Below, piece after piece: positions 14,980-21,816 of a stretch of DNA of 25,445 nt. This stretch comes from a virus, in the IMG/VR virus record IMGVR_UViG_3300013131_000227, positions 1 to 25,445 of that record. The stretch is one strand, 5' to 3'. The translations under genes were made by a program, and so were the position numbers. Within the stretch, counting starts at the first letter, position 1. Each line of letters starts with the position of its first letter. The notes beneath the pieces are model-generated. The model made no database searches. It was given only the letters and a program-made list of their open reading frames with translations, and was not told where the DNA came from.

Positions 14980-15458
14980 TATATTTTGCTTGATTTTATT
15001 TTGTCTATCCATAATCTTTTTATTTCAGACCATGCTGAATTCCAATCTGCTCTAGGAACATCTTTTTTAACATATTCTTTATGTTCTTCAATTAGATTAT
15101 CAATATCCATTTCTTGTGTCATACCATTGACATCAGTATTATCATAGTCTTCAAAATCAAAGCTTTCATATACAGTATATGTTTCACCTTCATATTCAAA
15201 AACAGATCCTTCAAAAACTTCAGAAGCATGTACTAATTTAAGTTTTGTGTACTTCTTAAGTTTATCTGACATTTTAGACATTTGTATTTCAAAGTTTTGT
15301 AAAAATCTTACAGCTTCTTTTCTGATTAAAGGTATTGATAGAATTTCGGCTTCCTTTGTTTTAGAATCAAATCCTATAACTAACCAACCTTCATGGTCAG
15401 AAGATTCATTCATCTTTGATTCATTTACGAAATCATTATAAGTTTTAATGTATGACAT
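14979..15458 (-). CDS. hypothetical protein with capsid-targeting-like N-terminus
   Basis: The 159-residue product starts MSYIKTYNDFVNESKMNES, the best match in the window to the T4 internal-protein leader MKTYQEFIAE, with potential cleavage after FVNE and KMNE. After the leader comes a small globular region (WLVIGFDSKTKEAEILSIPL) with alternating strands, a basic helix (about residues 50-72), a short strand pair (VFEYEGETYTVYE), and an acidic segment ending in a Trp-containing helix. No catalytic motif is recognised. It follows UvsW across a short leader carrying a TATATAA-type motif, and overlaps the next gene by TAATG, so it probably heads the transcript of the accessory block. Confidence 0.72.
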   Translation of the reverse strand: MSYIKTYNDFVNESKMNESSDHEGWLVIGFDSKTKEAEILSIPLIRKEAVRFLQNFEIQMSKMSDKLKKYTKLKLVHASEVFEGSVFEYEGETYTVYESFDFEDYDNTDVNGMTQEMDIDNLIEEHKEYVKKDVPRADWNSAWSEIKRLWIDKIKSSKI

Positions 15459-15472
15459 TTTTAAGCTTATTT

Positions 15473-15487
15473 TTTAGTTATATATCA
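15473..15487 (-). promoter_or_regulatory. 15-base leader motif TGATATATAACTAAA, copy 1
   Basis: This minus-strand 15-mer lies between uvsW and the 159-residue protein gene, ending 14 bases before the ATG at 15458. An identical copy is at 21802-21816, ending 13 bases before the ATG of another capsid-targeting-like gene. Same sequence, nearly same spacing and same class of downstream gene suggest a shared regulatory site, perhaps a late promoter (T4 late promoters are TATAAATA). Confidence 0.5.
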
Positions 15488-15495
15488 AAAAACAC

Positions 15496-17010
15496 TTAGA
15501 ACTTCAGCTTCTTTATCTCGTATGGGAATTTCTGGTCAAGGTATATCTCTTGTCTTACAAGGCCATGTTTCATGTGATAGCATTTCCAACCCTCATAATT
15601 AAAATCATCTACGAAATCTACTATTGTTAAAATATCTTTTGATTTATGCTTACGTAGACCCCTACCTATACTTTGACGAATAATAACCTCACTTTTAAAT
15701 GACTCAGTGAAGAAAATATTATGTATATTTTTAACGCTAATACCTGTACTGAAAGTACCGTAACTTGCTATTAAAATAACATTATCATTGTTTTCCATTT
15801 TCTTTTTATAGATTTCTCTAATATCACTGTCAGTTTTACCATCTACATAATAAACTAATTTACCATTTGAAGTCTCTCTTAATCTATCATACATTGCTTG
15901 ACCGTATTCTCTATGGAAAAATAATACAAGACTATTTTTAGTAGACGCTTTAATTATATTAGTAACCATTGTTAATCTGGTCCTGTTTTCTATAATATAG
16001 TTTTGCTCTAAATTGAATAGGTTTTTTCTATCAAAAGGATTTCTAGAAAGCTCATAAAAAGATTGTTTAGTACTATCCTGTGCATAGTCAAGTTGAATTA
16101 TTTTCACTTGACATTTCGTGATATGGCCTTGGCTTTGAAGGAAACTTGCGTTTACTTCATTAACAAGAGGACCGGTGTAACACATTAATGATAATCTATC
16201 TAAAGTATCAGGTTTAGGAAAAGTACCAGTTAAACCATATCTGTATACTGCGTTTTCACATTTTTCTAAAATATCTTTAATTGAATGTGCTTTAACTTTA
16301 TGAGTTTCATCTACAGCAACTGCATCAAATTCATTAAAATAATCTTTGTTCTTTTTAACTAAACTTTGATACGTACCTATTACGATATTTGAATTGCTAA
16401 TTTCTTCCTGACCTGAGTAAATCATTTGCATTTTTAATTTAACACGGTTTCTAAAATTATATTCTAAAAAATCGTTATATGCTTGCACTACTAAACTAAC
16501 GTTTGGGACAATAAAAAGAATTCTATTAGCTAGACCTTTTTCTACCATATATGCTACAACCATAAAACTAATTAATGTTTTACCGGCTGATGTTGCTAAT
16601 TCTGCAGCACACTTTTTAAATTTAAGAATTCTAAATGCTGTTTCTATTTGATAATCTCTTGGTCTAACGTCTTCACCTTTAACTTTAAATCCATCAAAGA
16701 AATCCATAGCCCATTCAGTGAAATCGTCTAGGTCGATTTCATCATCAAATAGATTTCTAATATTTTCTAGCTTAAGAGGGAAATCGTATTTCTTGCACAT
16801 GTCAATTACAATTTTCCATAAACCTGAAGGTACATACTTATTTTTATATAAGTAACAATAGTAACCATCCCAATAACCATTCTGTACTCTAGGATTAAAC
16901 TTCCAGTTATGAATTCTTTTTGTTAAAGTTATTCGAAGTTGTTCTAATTCTAGTTCAGTAGCATTGGTTAATTCTAAAAATCTACAATCTTCTGTTAGTT
17001 TAAATTCCAT
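15496..17010 (-). CDS. uvsW: UvsW-type ATP-dependent helicase
   Basis: UvsW is a superfamily 2 helicase that unwinds R-loops and remodels stalled forks and Holliday junctions, switching T4 from origin-dependent to recombination-dependent replication. Visible: an N-terminal domain with WKFNPRVQNGYWDGYYCYLY, Q motif and Walker A in RPRDYQIETA and ELATSAGKTLIS (Lys144), Walker B VAVDETHKV (Asp234 to His237), motif III YGLTGTFP, and motif VI RQSIGRGLRK near the C-terminus. The length of 504 residues matches the T4 protein. It overlaps the preceding uvsY by TAATG, so the two are probably translationally coupled; they are also close neighbours in T4. Confidence 0.93.
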   Translation of the reverse strand: MEFKLTEDCRFLELTNATELELEQLRITLTKRIHNWKFNPRVQNGYWDGYYCYLYKNKYVPSGLWKIVIDMCKKYDFPLKLENIRNLFDDEIDLDDFTEWAMDFFDGFKVKGEDVRPRDYQIETAFRILKFKKCAAELATSAGKTLISFMVVAYMVEKGLANRILFIVPNVSLVVQAYNDFLEYNFRNRVKLKMQMIYSGQEEISNSNIVIGTYQSLVKKNKDYFNEFDAVAVDETHKVKAHSIKDILEKCENAVYRYGLTGTFPKPDTLDRLSLMCYTGPLVNEVNASFLQSQGHITKCQVKIIQLDYAQDSTKQSFYELSRNPFDRKNLFNLEQNYIIENRTRLTMVTNIIKASTKNSLVLFFHREYGQAMYDRLRETSNGKLVYYVDGKTDSDIREIYKKKMENNDNVILIASYGTFSTGISVKNIHNIFFTESFKSEVIIRQSIGRGLRKHKSKDILTIVDFVDDFNYEGWKCYHMKHGLVRQEIYLDQKFPYEIKKLKF

Positions 17011-17519
17011 TAGATTTCTTCAAAATTAACTCTATTTTTTATAGCGAAGCCCATTTTATCTAAAGTTGAAATACTTTCTTTAAAAAATTCAATTTGGGCT
17101 TCAAGTAGACCTAACTGTCTTCTGTAAAAGAATAAGTCAGCGTTTACCATATCTACTTTTTGCTTATCATTTATCTTATAATCATAATTGAAGTAACTTA
17201 TAAATCTTGTTTTAAATTGCTTCTCATATGTGGTTTCAGTCTTTCTTGCTCTAATTCTAAATTTAGTAAGCTGTTCAACTAAGATTTGTCTATATGATAA
17301 CATGTCAACCTGTGCATCAGCTAGTGACTCGACATTTTTAATTCTATGTATTAAATCGACTAACTTATTACCCCATTCATCTCTTTGTTTTTGTAAAACA
17401 TTTTCAATCTCATTTAACTTATCGTCACTTGATTTATTTTTACTAGATTCTACTTCAAGAGCAGACTCAGTCTGAGGCATCAAATCGTTATTTCCGTATA
17501 TGTCTATATCTTCTACCAT
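17010..17519 (-). CDS. uvsY: UvsY-like recombination mediator
   Basis: UvsY loads UvsX onto gp32-covered single-stranded DNA. The C-terminal part, ESISTLDKMGFAIKNRVNFEE, aligns well by eye with the end of T4 UvsY (ALDAIKSRGFAIKHIQDMRAFE), and the middle has the same long helices with a YRQ-L stretch. The product is 169 residues against 137 in T4; the extra 40 or so residues at the N-terminus are acidic and Ser-rich, probably disordered. The start and stop overlap the neighbours (TAATG at 17519 and 17010), placing it in one operon with primase, the 75-residue protein and uvsW. The order with uvsW also fits T4. Confidence 0.75.
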   Translation of the reverse strand: MVEDIDIYGNNDLMPQTESALEVESSKNKSSDDKLNEIENVLQKQRDEWGNKLVDLIHRIKNVESLADAQVDMLSYRQILVEQLTKFRIRARKTETTYEKQFKTRFISYFNYDYKINDKQKVDMVNADLFFYRRQLGLLEAQIEFFKESISTLDKMGFAIKNRVNFEEI

Positions 17520-17746
17520 TAGAAAAGAGTTTTATTGTTATTATTCTTTTTAGTGTCTCTTATATTTGTTATTATAACACTTTCAGATTTAGATAATACA
17601 GGTTTAATGTCAAATGTTTCAAGGCCATTATACGTTAAATTATCAAATGGGAATTCTTCGATGAGCATTTTTAATCTCTTTTTTTCAGATTCATTGTAAT
17701 CATCAAAGAAGTTATTTATTTCATCTTGTTTGCTCAAATCCAACAT
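17519..17746 (-). CDS. small protein of unknown function, clamp-binding-like C-terminus
   Basis: The 75-residue product lies between primase and uvsY and overlaps uvsY by TAATG. It begins MLDLSKQDEINNFFDDYNE, with a predicted acidic then basic amphipathic helix (about residues 6-28), followed by an extended region and an Asn/Lys-rich tail. It ends NNKTLF, very like the end of the polymerase C-half (YAKSLF). In T4, the polymerase, the late sigma factor gp55 and the co-activator gp33 bind the gp45 clamp through short hydrophobic C-terminal peptides, so this could be a clamp-binding factor. No other homology is seen. Confidence 0.6.
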   Translation of the reverse strand: MLDLSKQDEINNFFDDYNESEKKRLKMLIEEFPFDNLTYNGLETFDIKPVLSKSESVIITNIRDTKKNNNNKTLF

Positions 17747-17752
17747 CTTTTT

Positions 17753-18865
17753 TTAAATATAAAATGAGTCTAATCTTACATTTGTAAAATAATCATCAAT
17801 GTATTTGTATATATCAAGTTTGCTTAAATAGCAAATTTTAATAATATCATTCATGTCTTTTATGTATTCCATGTCATTGGGTTTATACATATTCAAGTTA
17901 AAGTCTTTTATAAATTTAGACCACATGAATACATATTTACCTTCTTTTATAAGGTCTCTCATTATATCTTTACCTGTAGTATCATTATCAAATAAATATC
18001 TTATGTCTGGCATTTCATCAAACATAGATAAATCCCGACCTGCAGTCGCAAGTGCAATACTATTTCTAATAAATTTTGCATCAATAGGACCTTCGAATAC
18101 AGTAACAGTTCTTGTGAAATCTACACTTAATATATTAAATATAGTAGAAAGCTTATTTAATTTATCAGCCTCTTGGTCAGTAATATTTAAAGCAAATTTA
18201 GGAGACTTCAACCCGGCTTGTGTTCTTAATTTTTCTATATTAAAAGAAAGATACTTATTACCTGTATTGTTATTTAAAAGTCTTATCTGATAACCTATTA
18301 CTTTCTTCTTATCAGGTGTAAGATTTAATATGATAAGTTTGTTTCTTGCAATTGCAAACTCATCTGAACGGTGAATCAGTAATCTTTTCTTTAGAATATC
18401 CCAGCCATATCCTTCTCTTTTAATTGGATAAGTTTTAGTTGCTTTATAGAAATCAGAAAGAGGTATACCTAAATTATATAACTTTTTAAATAAATCATAT
18501 TCAAGTTCAGTAGATTTTGAACTATGTGATGTACTTGTGTTTTTTATATAATTTATAACAGCTATACGTTCGTCTGTTGATAAAGAGTCTTTATATCCAA
18601 AATCCTGTAATAGATTATTAAGAGAACGGTGTTTATTGCAACCCGCATTATAGCAATGATATTGTAAAGAGTCCCAAAATAGGTTACCTCTTTTTTTATG
18701 TTCATCAGTCGAACTATCTCCACAATACGGACATGCGAAGGTTAATCGCCCTCGCATGTCTTTTAATTGTGTTCTAGAACCAGATACAAACGAATCTCTT
18801 AAAATCGTTTGGATAGTATCTGTTATCCTGGTTCTAAATTCAGAATCTATTTTTAGATTTTCCAT
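17753..18865 (-). CDS. 61: DNA primase (gp61-like)
   Basis: The 370-residue protein has an N-terminal zinc-binding motif, Cys45-Pro-Tyr-Cys48 (FACPYCGDSS) and Cys71/Cys76 (YHCYNAGC), as in DnaG-type primases. A TOPRIM catalytic centre follows: VFEGPIDAKF (Glu258) and LFDNDTTGKD (Asp293, Asp295), the metal-binding residues for primer synthesis. Length is close to T4 gp61 (342). It makes RNA primers for lagging-strand synthesis with a gp41 helicase, which is not in this window. The start is 3 bases after the gp32-like gene stop; the two were probably transcribed together. No odd residues were noted. Confidence 0.9.
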   Translation of the reverse strand: MENLKIDSEFRTRITDTIQTILRDSFVSGSRTQLKDMRGRLTFACPYCGDSSTDEHKKRGNLFWDSLQYHCYNAGCNKHRSLNNLLQDFGYKDSLSTDERIAVINYIKNTSTSHSSKSTELEYDLFKKLYNLGIPLSDFYKATKTYPIKREGYGWDILKKRLLIHRSDEFAIARNKLIILNLTPDKKKVIGYQIRLLNNNTGNKYLSFNIEKLRTQAGLKSPKFALNITDQEADKLNKLSTIFNILSVDFTRTVTVFEGPIDAKFIRNSIALATAGRDLSMFDEMPDIRYLFDNDTTGKDIMRDLIKEGKYVFMWSKFIKDFNLNMYKPNDMEYIKDMNDIIKICYLSKLDIYKYIDDYFTNVRLDSFYI

Positions 18866-18868
18866 GTA

Positions 18869-19822
18869 TTAGATACCTAAACCGTCAAGGAAACCATCTA
18901 AATCATCGTCTGCTGATACCTCGTTTACAGTAGGTTGTACTGTTTCGGCAACAGGTGCTTGAACAGGTGCAGGATTTGATGAAGTCATTTGTGCTTTAGG
19001 TTGAACTACAGTAGCAGTAGGAGTTTCAACATTTCCTTTATCGTTAACTATAGAACTTACTCTTTGACCAGGTGAACGAAATTGATTTAAGATACTTTCA
19101 AGCTTAGCTCTTTCTGCATCATCCCATGCTTTGTATCTATATTCGTCTAAGTTAGGTGCACCTTCCATGAATTTTTGAAGTACAGTACGGTCACCTTCAC
19201 CTCCTGTTAAACCTGCTAAAGGAATTTGTGTAGGTTGGATTTCAAATCCAGCTTGGTCATAGTCATTAAAGTTACCTTGACGTGTGATATGTAAGTCAAA
19301 ATTATAACCCGTGTAGAAATTAAAGATATCTACTTTAGGACCACTCGTTGGCTCTAAATACCTGTCAAGTTTAGCTTTTAATTTCTTACCATACTTGAAA
19401 ACTTTGATTTTACCATTGAAAGATGGGTTAACACTATCACTTATAACATAAACAAGCGAGTAGAATACCTCTCTTCTGTTAAGATTTTTAGCGTTATTAC
19501 GGTCAACTGCAGAATCACTACCATCTAATTGCTTCCATAATTTACCAATTGGACAACCATTCCAATCACCTACACTTTGTGGGCTATCGAAATAATGACC
19601 TTTATCTTCTTGGTCTTTAAGGTAATAAACAATTTTCTTGATAATTGAACCGTTTACTGGGTCGTTGGGATTATACAAAAATCTAATTTTTGCATTATAA
19701 ACACCGTCTGCAGCATCTTTAGCTTTTGGTGAATAAATTACTGATTCTTTAGTAGCTTGAGGTTTGTGAGAATTTACATCGATTGATGTGCTACCAAAAA
19801 TGTCGAAACTTTGATTTTCCAT
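18869..19822 (-). CDS. 32: single-stranded DNA-binding protein (gp32-like)
   Basis: gp32 coats single-stranded DNA during replication, recombination and repair. Core features match T4 gp32: REVFYSLVYVISDSVNPSFNGKIKVFKYGKK (residues about 122-152, typical of the gp32 OB-fold core), FNFYTGYNFDLHI and NYDQAGF-like NDYDQAGFE. The C-terminus is an acidic tail ending DDDLDGFLDGLGI after a Gln/Pro/Val-rich linker, as in gp32, where the tail binds partner proteins. Only one Cys is seen in the region where T4 has its zinc ligands (NGCPIGKLW against T4 CPVC), so the zinc site appears absent. Long 5' leader, discussed separately. Confidence 0.88.
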   Translation of the reverse strand: MENQSFDIFGSTSIDVNSHKPQATKESVIYSPKAKDAADGVYNAKIRFLYNPNDPVNGSIIKKIVYYLKDQEDKGHYFDSPQSVGDWNGCPIGKLWKQLDGSDSAVDRNNAKNLNRREVFYSLVYVISDSVNPSFNGKIKVFKYGKKLKAKLDRYLEPTSGPKVDIFNFYTGYNFDLHITRQGNFNDYDQAGFEIQPTQIPLAGLTGGEGDRTVLQKFMEGAPNLDEYRYKAWDDAERAKLESILNQFRSPGQRVSSIVNDKGNVETPTATVVQPKAQMTSSNPAPVQAPVAETVQPTVNEVSADDDLDGFLDGLGI

Positions 19823-20092
19823 TTTACTTTGCCTTTTTATTTAATTATTAATACTTATTACCCGTTAGCAACTTTCAGCTTCACTTGCCGGCCTGTTTCT
19901 GCCTAATTATTACCTGTTACGAGACTTGTTAAATGTGCTATTAATTAAGCACAAGCTATATATCGTTAGTTTAAGATATGTTTCAATAAAAATTAAAGGA
20001 AAAAACTTTGAGAAAAAAATCTAGGGATTTGAAACAATTTTAACCGGGTAGGCTTACAAATATACTCTCTCTTCCCCAGAAGTAGGATGGTA
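19823..20092 (-). promoter_or_regulatory. 270-base leader of the gp32-like gene with promoter-like box, hairpin and near-repeat
   Basis: No gene is visible here. On the minus strand TATATTTG (20064-20057) matches the Bacteroidetes -7 consensus TAnnTTTG, though no good TTTG box lies 19-21 bases upstream. A 6-bp stem (TGTGCT/AGCACA, 19934-19953, 8-base loop) follows. Two 16-base near-repeats (19904-19919 and 19852-19867, 14 of 16 identical, TAAC-GGTAATAA core) lie closer to the ATG. T4 gp32 regulates its own translation through a structured leader and cooperative binding, so a similar role is likely. Confidence 0.5.
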
Positions 20093-20887
20093 TTAGAGAG
20101 CTCTGGCTTTAAAGCTTTTATCCATAAATTTTTCCCTTAGCCAGCAGCAGACAAAATATGCATCTATCATATCATCGATTGGCTTAGGAACTTTCGGCTT
20201 TTTAACGGAACGATTTATTTCTAAATCTAAACAATATTTATGGAATTGCCCAGAAAGGCTACTGTCATGATAATTTAAAGAGAATACTGACTTTTTGCCT
20301 TTTGTTACTTTCTTTTCATAATCTACCTGGATGGCTGCAACCCACTTAGTCTCAATATTTGAATATCGACCTGTAAAAACATCGAACATATCTATTTTAT
20401 CGAATTTACCGTAACCTGCAAATTGTTTTAAAGTAGTCGGTGACACAATGTCAATGGTAAAATTTTTAAACATATATTTAGATATGATTCTGTCCTTCAT
20501 TAAAGTAGTTGCAGCAACTATATCTATAATATTATCAGACCTAGTGAATGAATTAAAAGAATAACCTTCGAAAGCAAAATGGAATAATGTATTTTCAAAA
20601 TCTATATTACCTATATTCTCTAAAATCATTTCAAGAATCTTGTCAGCATGTCTAATATAATTTAATATATCAGCATTATCATTTGATGAATAGTCAGTAC
20701 CTCTCAATAAGGTACCCTGGAATTCCATAGCAACATCATTTAATGATGCTACTTCTTCTTGTATTTTAACCTCTTTTTTAGGTGATTTTACTTTTGTACA
20801 ATGTGATATCCAGTTATATCTTGTATTATAAATACATATTGCTGGGCTATTAAGAGAGAAATCTAATCCTATAAATATTTCATTCAT
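20093..20887 (-). CDS. RuvC-like RNase H-fold nuclease, probable Holliday junction resolvase
   Basis: The 264-residue product has the acidic residues of a RuvC-type RNase H fold: Asp9 in FIGLDFSLN, Glu107 in FAFEGYSF, and Asp238/Asp239/Asp242 in PIDDMIDAYFVCCWL near the C-terminus. SPTTLKQFAGYGKFDKIDM resembles the RuvC segment that contacts the junction (P-x-x-VK...GxGrAxK). At 264 residues it is longer than bacterial RuvC (about 170-180), mostly through an insertion around residues 30-75. T4 itself uses endonuclease VII for debranching, so this phage appears to use a different resolvase family. It lies just upstream of the gp32 leader. A terminase or other RNase H role cannot be excluded. 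Confidence 0.68.
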   Translation of the reverse strand: MNEIFIGLDFSLNSPAICIYNTRYNWISHCTKVKSPKKEVKIQEEVASLNDVAMEFQGTLLRGTDYSSNDNADILNYIRHADKILEMILENIGNIDFENTLFHFAFEGYSFNSFTRSDNIIDIVAATTLMKDRIISKYMFKNFTIDIVSPTTLKQFAGYGKFDKIDMFDVFTGRYSNIETKWVAAIQVDYEKKVTKGKKSVFSLNYHDSSLSGQFHKYCLDLEINRSVKKPKVPKPIDDMIDAYFVCCWLREKFMDKSFKARAL

Positions 20888-20890
20888 ATA

Positions 20891-21271
20891 TTATATGCGT
20901 TTACCTAGAGAAGCTCCAAGTGCAGCACCTACTAAACGACTTGTTAATAATTCATAAAAAACTCCTTTTTCTACGCCGAGTACTTTTGCGATAATTTTAC
21001 CAATAGATTTACCTAATGCAAAACCTGTTAATCCTCCTAGAATAGAACCTATTAAACCTTCATTCATGATTTCAGACTGTAAATCTTCAAGTGTTTTGCC
21101 TGAGTTTAAATACTCATCTACAAATTTATCGATTGCAATGTCGATTCTAGCTTCTTCTTCTTCAGTTAGTTCATGAGCATAACTTTCATTTAGAGCTTTT
21201 ATTAATTCACTATCATTTAATGAAGAAACCGACTCCTTTAAAATATCTTCGAATGTTTTAACTTTACTCAT
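20891..21271 (-). CDS. small glycine-zipper protein with capsid-targeting-like N-terminus
   Basis: The 126-residue product starts MSKVKTFEDILKESVSS, matching the capsid-targeting-like N-termini nearby (KTF-ED pattern, then KES). The middle is acidic (TEEEEARIDIAIDKFVDE). IMNE (68-71) then immediately precedes a glycine-rich hydrophobic region (GLIGSILGGLTGFALGKSIG, with small-xxx-small spacing typical of glycine zippers), and a second such stretch closes the protein (LVGAALGASLGKRI). Glycine-zipper segments often insert in or cross membranes. I infer a head-internal protein released during ejection, possibly acting on the host envelope. It is separated by 1 base from the preceding gene and by 3 bases from the next one, the resolvase gene. 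Confidence 0.7.
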   Translation of the reverse strand: MSKVKTFEDILKESVSSLNDSELIKALNESYAHELTEEEEARIDIAIDKFVDEYLNSGKTLEDLQSEIMNEGLIGSILGGLTGFALGKSIGKIIAKVLGVEKGVFYELLTSRLVGAALGASLGKRI

Positions 21272-21272
21272 A

Positions 21273-21788
21273 TTACTTTTTATCTTTCATCATTTGTGAA
21301 GCAACCATTGCAGCAATTGCCGCATTTTCATTCATTGCTTTATCTATTTTTCTTGTAAATGAATCTTTCATCATTTCACATGTTCTATCTAGTCTTTCCT
21401 TAACTGCTTTACGAATCTCGTTCTTTGCCTCTTCTTCGCTATACTCTTCGAGTAATTCTTTCTTCTTGGATTCGTTTTTTGCAACTTGTTCTGCAGCCAT
21501 TGTTGTTAATGCAATATTACTTTTAAGAGCTTTTGTCATTTTTTCTGCAACAACATTAATAGCTTCTGACATATATCTTTCTATAATATGTTTTTCATCT
21601 GCATCGTTTTCATACTTAACTGCAGACTCTATACATTCATGAACGTATTCCCATATCTTTCTTTGAGCAGAATCCGATATTAAATCACTATTTTTATCTA
21701 ATTCGATACCTCTATCAAATTCAAATTCTTCATTCTTTGTAGAATAAAGTGATTGCGTATATTCTTCAAATGTTTTGATTTTTTCCAT
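21273..21788 (-). CDS. helical protein with capsid-targeting-like N-terminus
   Basis: The 171-residue protein begins MEKIKTFEEYTQSLYSTKNEE, related to the N-terminal peptide shared by six or more genes here (KTFEE-Y). It is almost all predicted helix, highly charged, with heptad-like stretches (residues 100-150) and Ala/Met-rich segments (ALTTMAAEQVAKN; AMNENAAIAAMVASQM) near the end. AMNE before the last Ala-rich segment could be a head-protease site. No enzyme motif is seen. The gene opens the pair of internal-protein genes behind the 15-base leader motif at 21802-21816. The T4 comparison is prohead core and internal proteins; identity with any is not established. Confidence 0.68.
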   Translation of the reverse strand: MEKIKTFEEYTQSLYSTKNEEFEFDRGIELDKNSDLISDSAQRKIWEYVHECIESAVKYENDADEKHIIERYMSEAINVVAEKMTKALKSNIALTTMAAEQVAKNESKKKELLEEYSEEEAKNEIRKAVKERLDRTCEMMKDSFTRKIDKAMNENAAIAAMVASQMMKDKK

Positions 21789-21801
21789 CTGTGAATTTTA
21801 A

Positions 21802-21816
21802 TTTAGTTATATATCA
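21802..21816 (-). promoter_or_regulatory. 15-base leader motif TGATATATAACTAAA, copy 2
   Basis: Identical to 15473-15487 on the same strand, and again just ahead (13 bases) of the ATG of a capsid-targeting-like gene. It overlaps the stop region of the tail-tube-like gene. A phage promoter or translational element common to both transcripts is the simplest explanation. Confidence 0.5.

Noticed and set aside
14979-15012. Upstream ATG for the membrane-segment protein
   Set aside because: It would overlap the previous gene by more than 30 bases; the TAATG overlap at 14979 is the common arrangement here and gives the expected N-terminus.
17853-18290. Plus-strand ORF of 145 residues opposite the primase gene
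   Set aside because: Antisense to a clear primase gene (zinc motif and TOPRIM); composition is that of a reverse-complement shadow and no family features are seen. The other plus-strand ORFs (for example 1481-1852, 12163-12456) were rejected for the same reason.
19823-20092. tRNA or small RNA gene in the largest gap
   Set aside because: No cloverleaf or T-loop sequence (GTTCRANNC) found; only a short hairpin and near-repeats are visible.
20065-20100. CTCTCT/AGAGAG inverted repeat around the resolvase stop as terminator
   Set aside because: The stem is short with a long loop and is followed by AGTATATTTG, not a T-tract.
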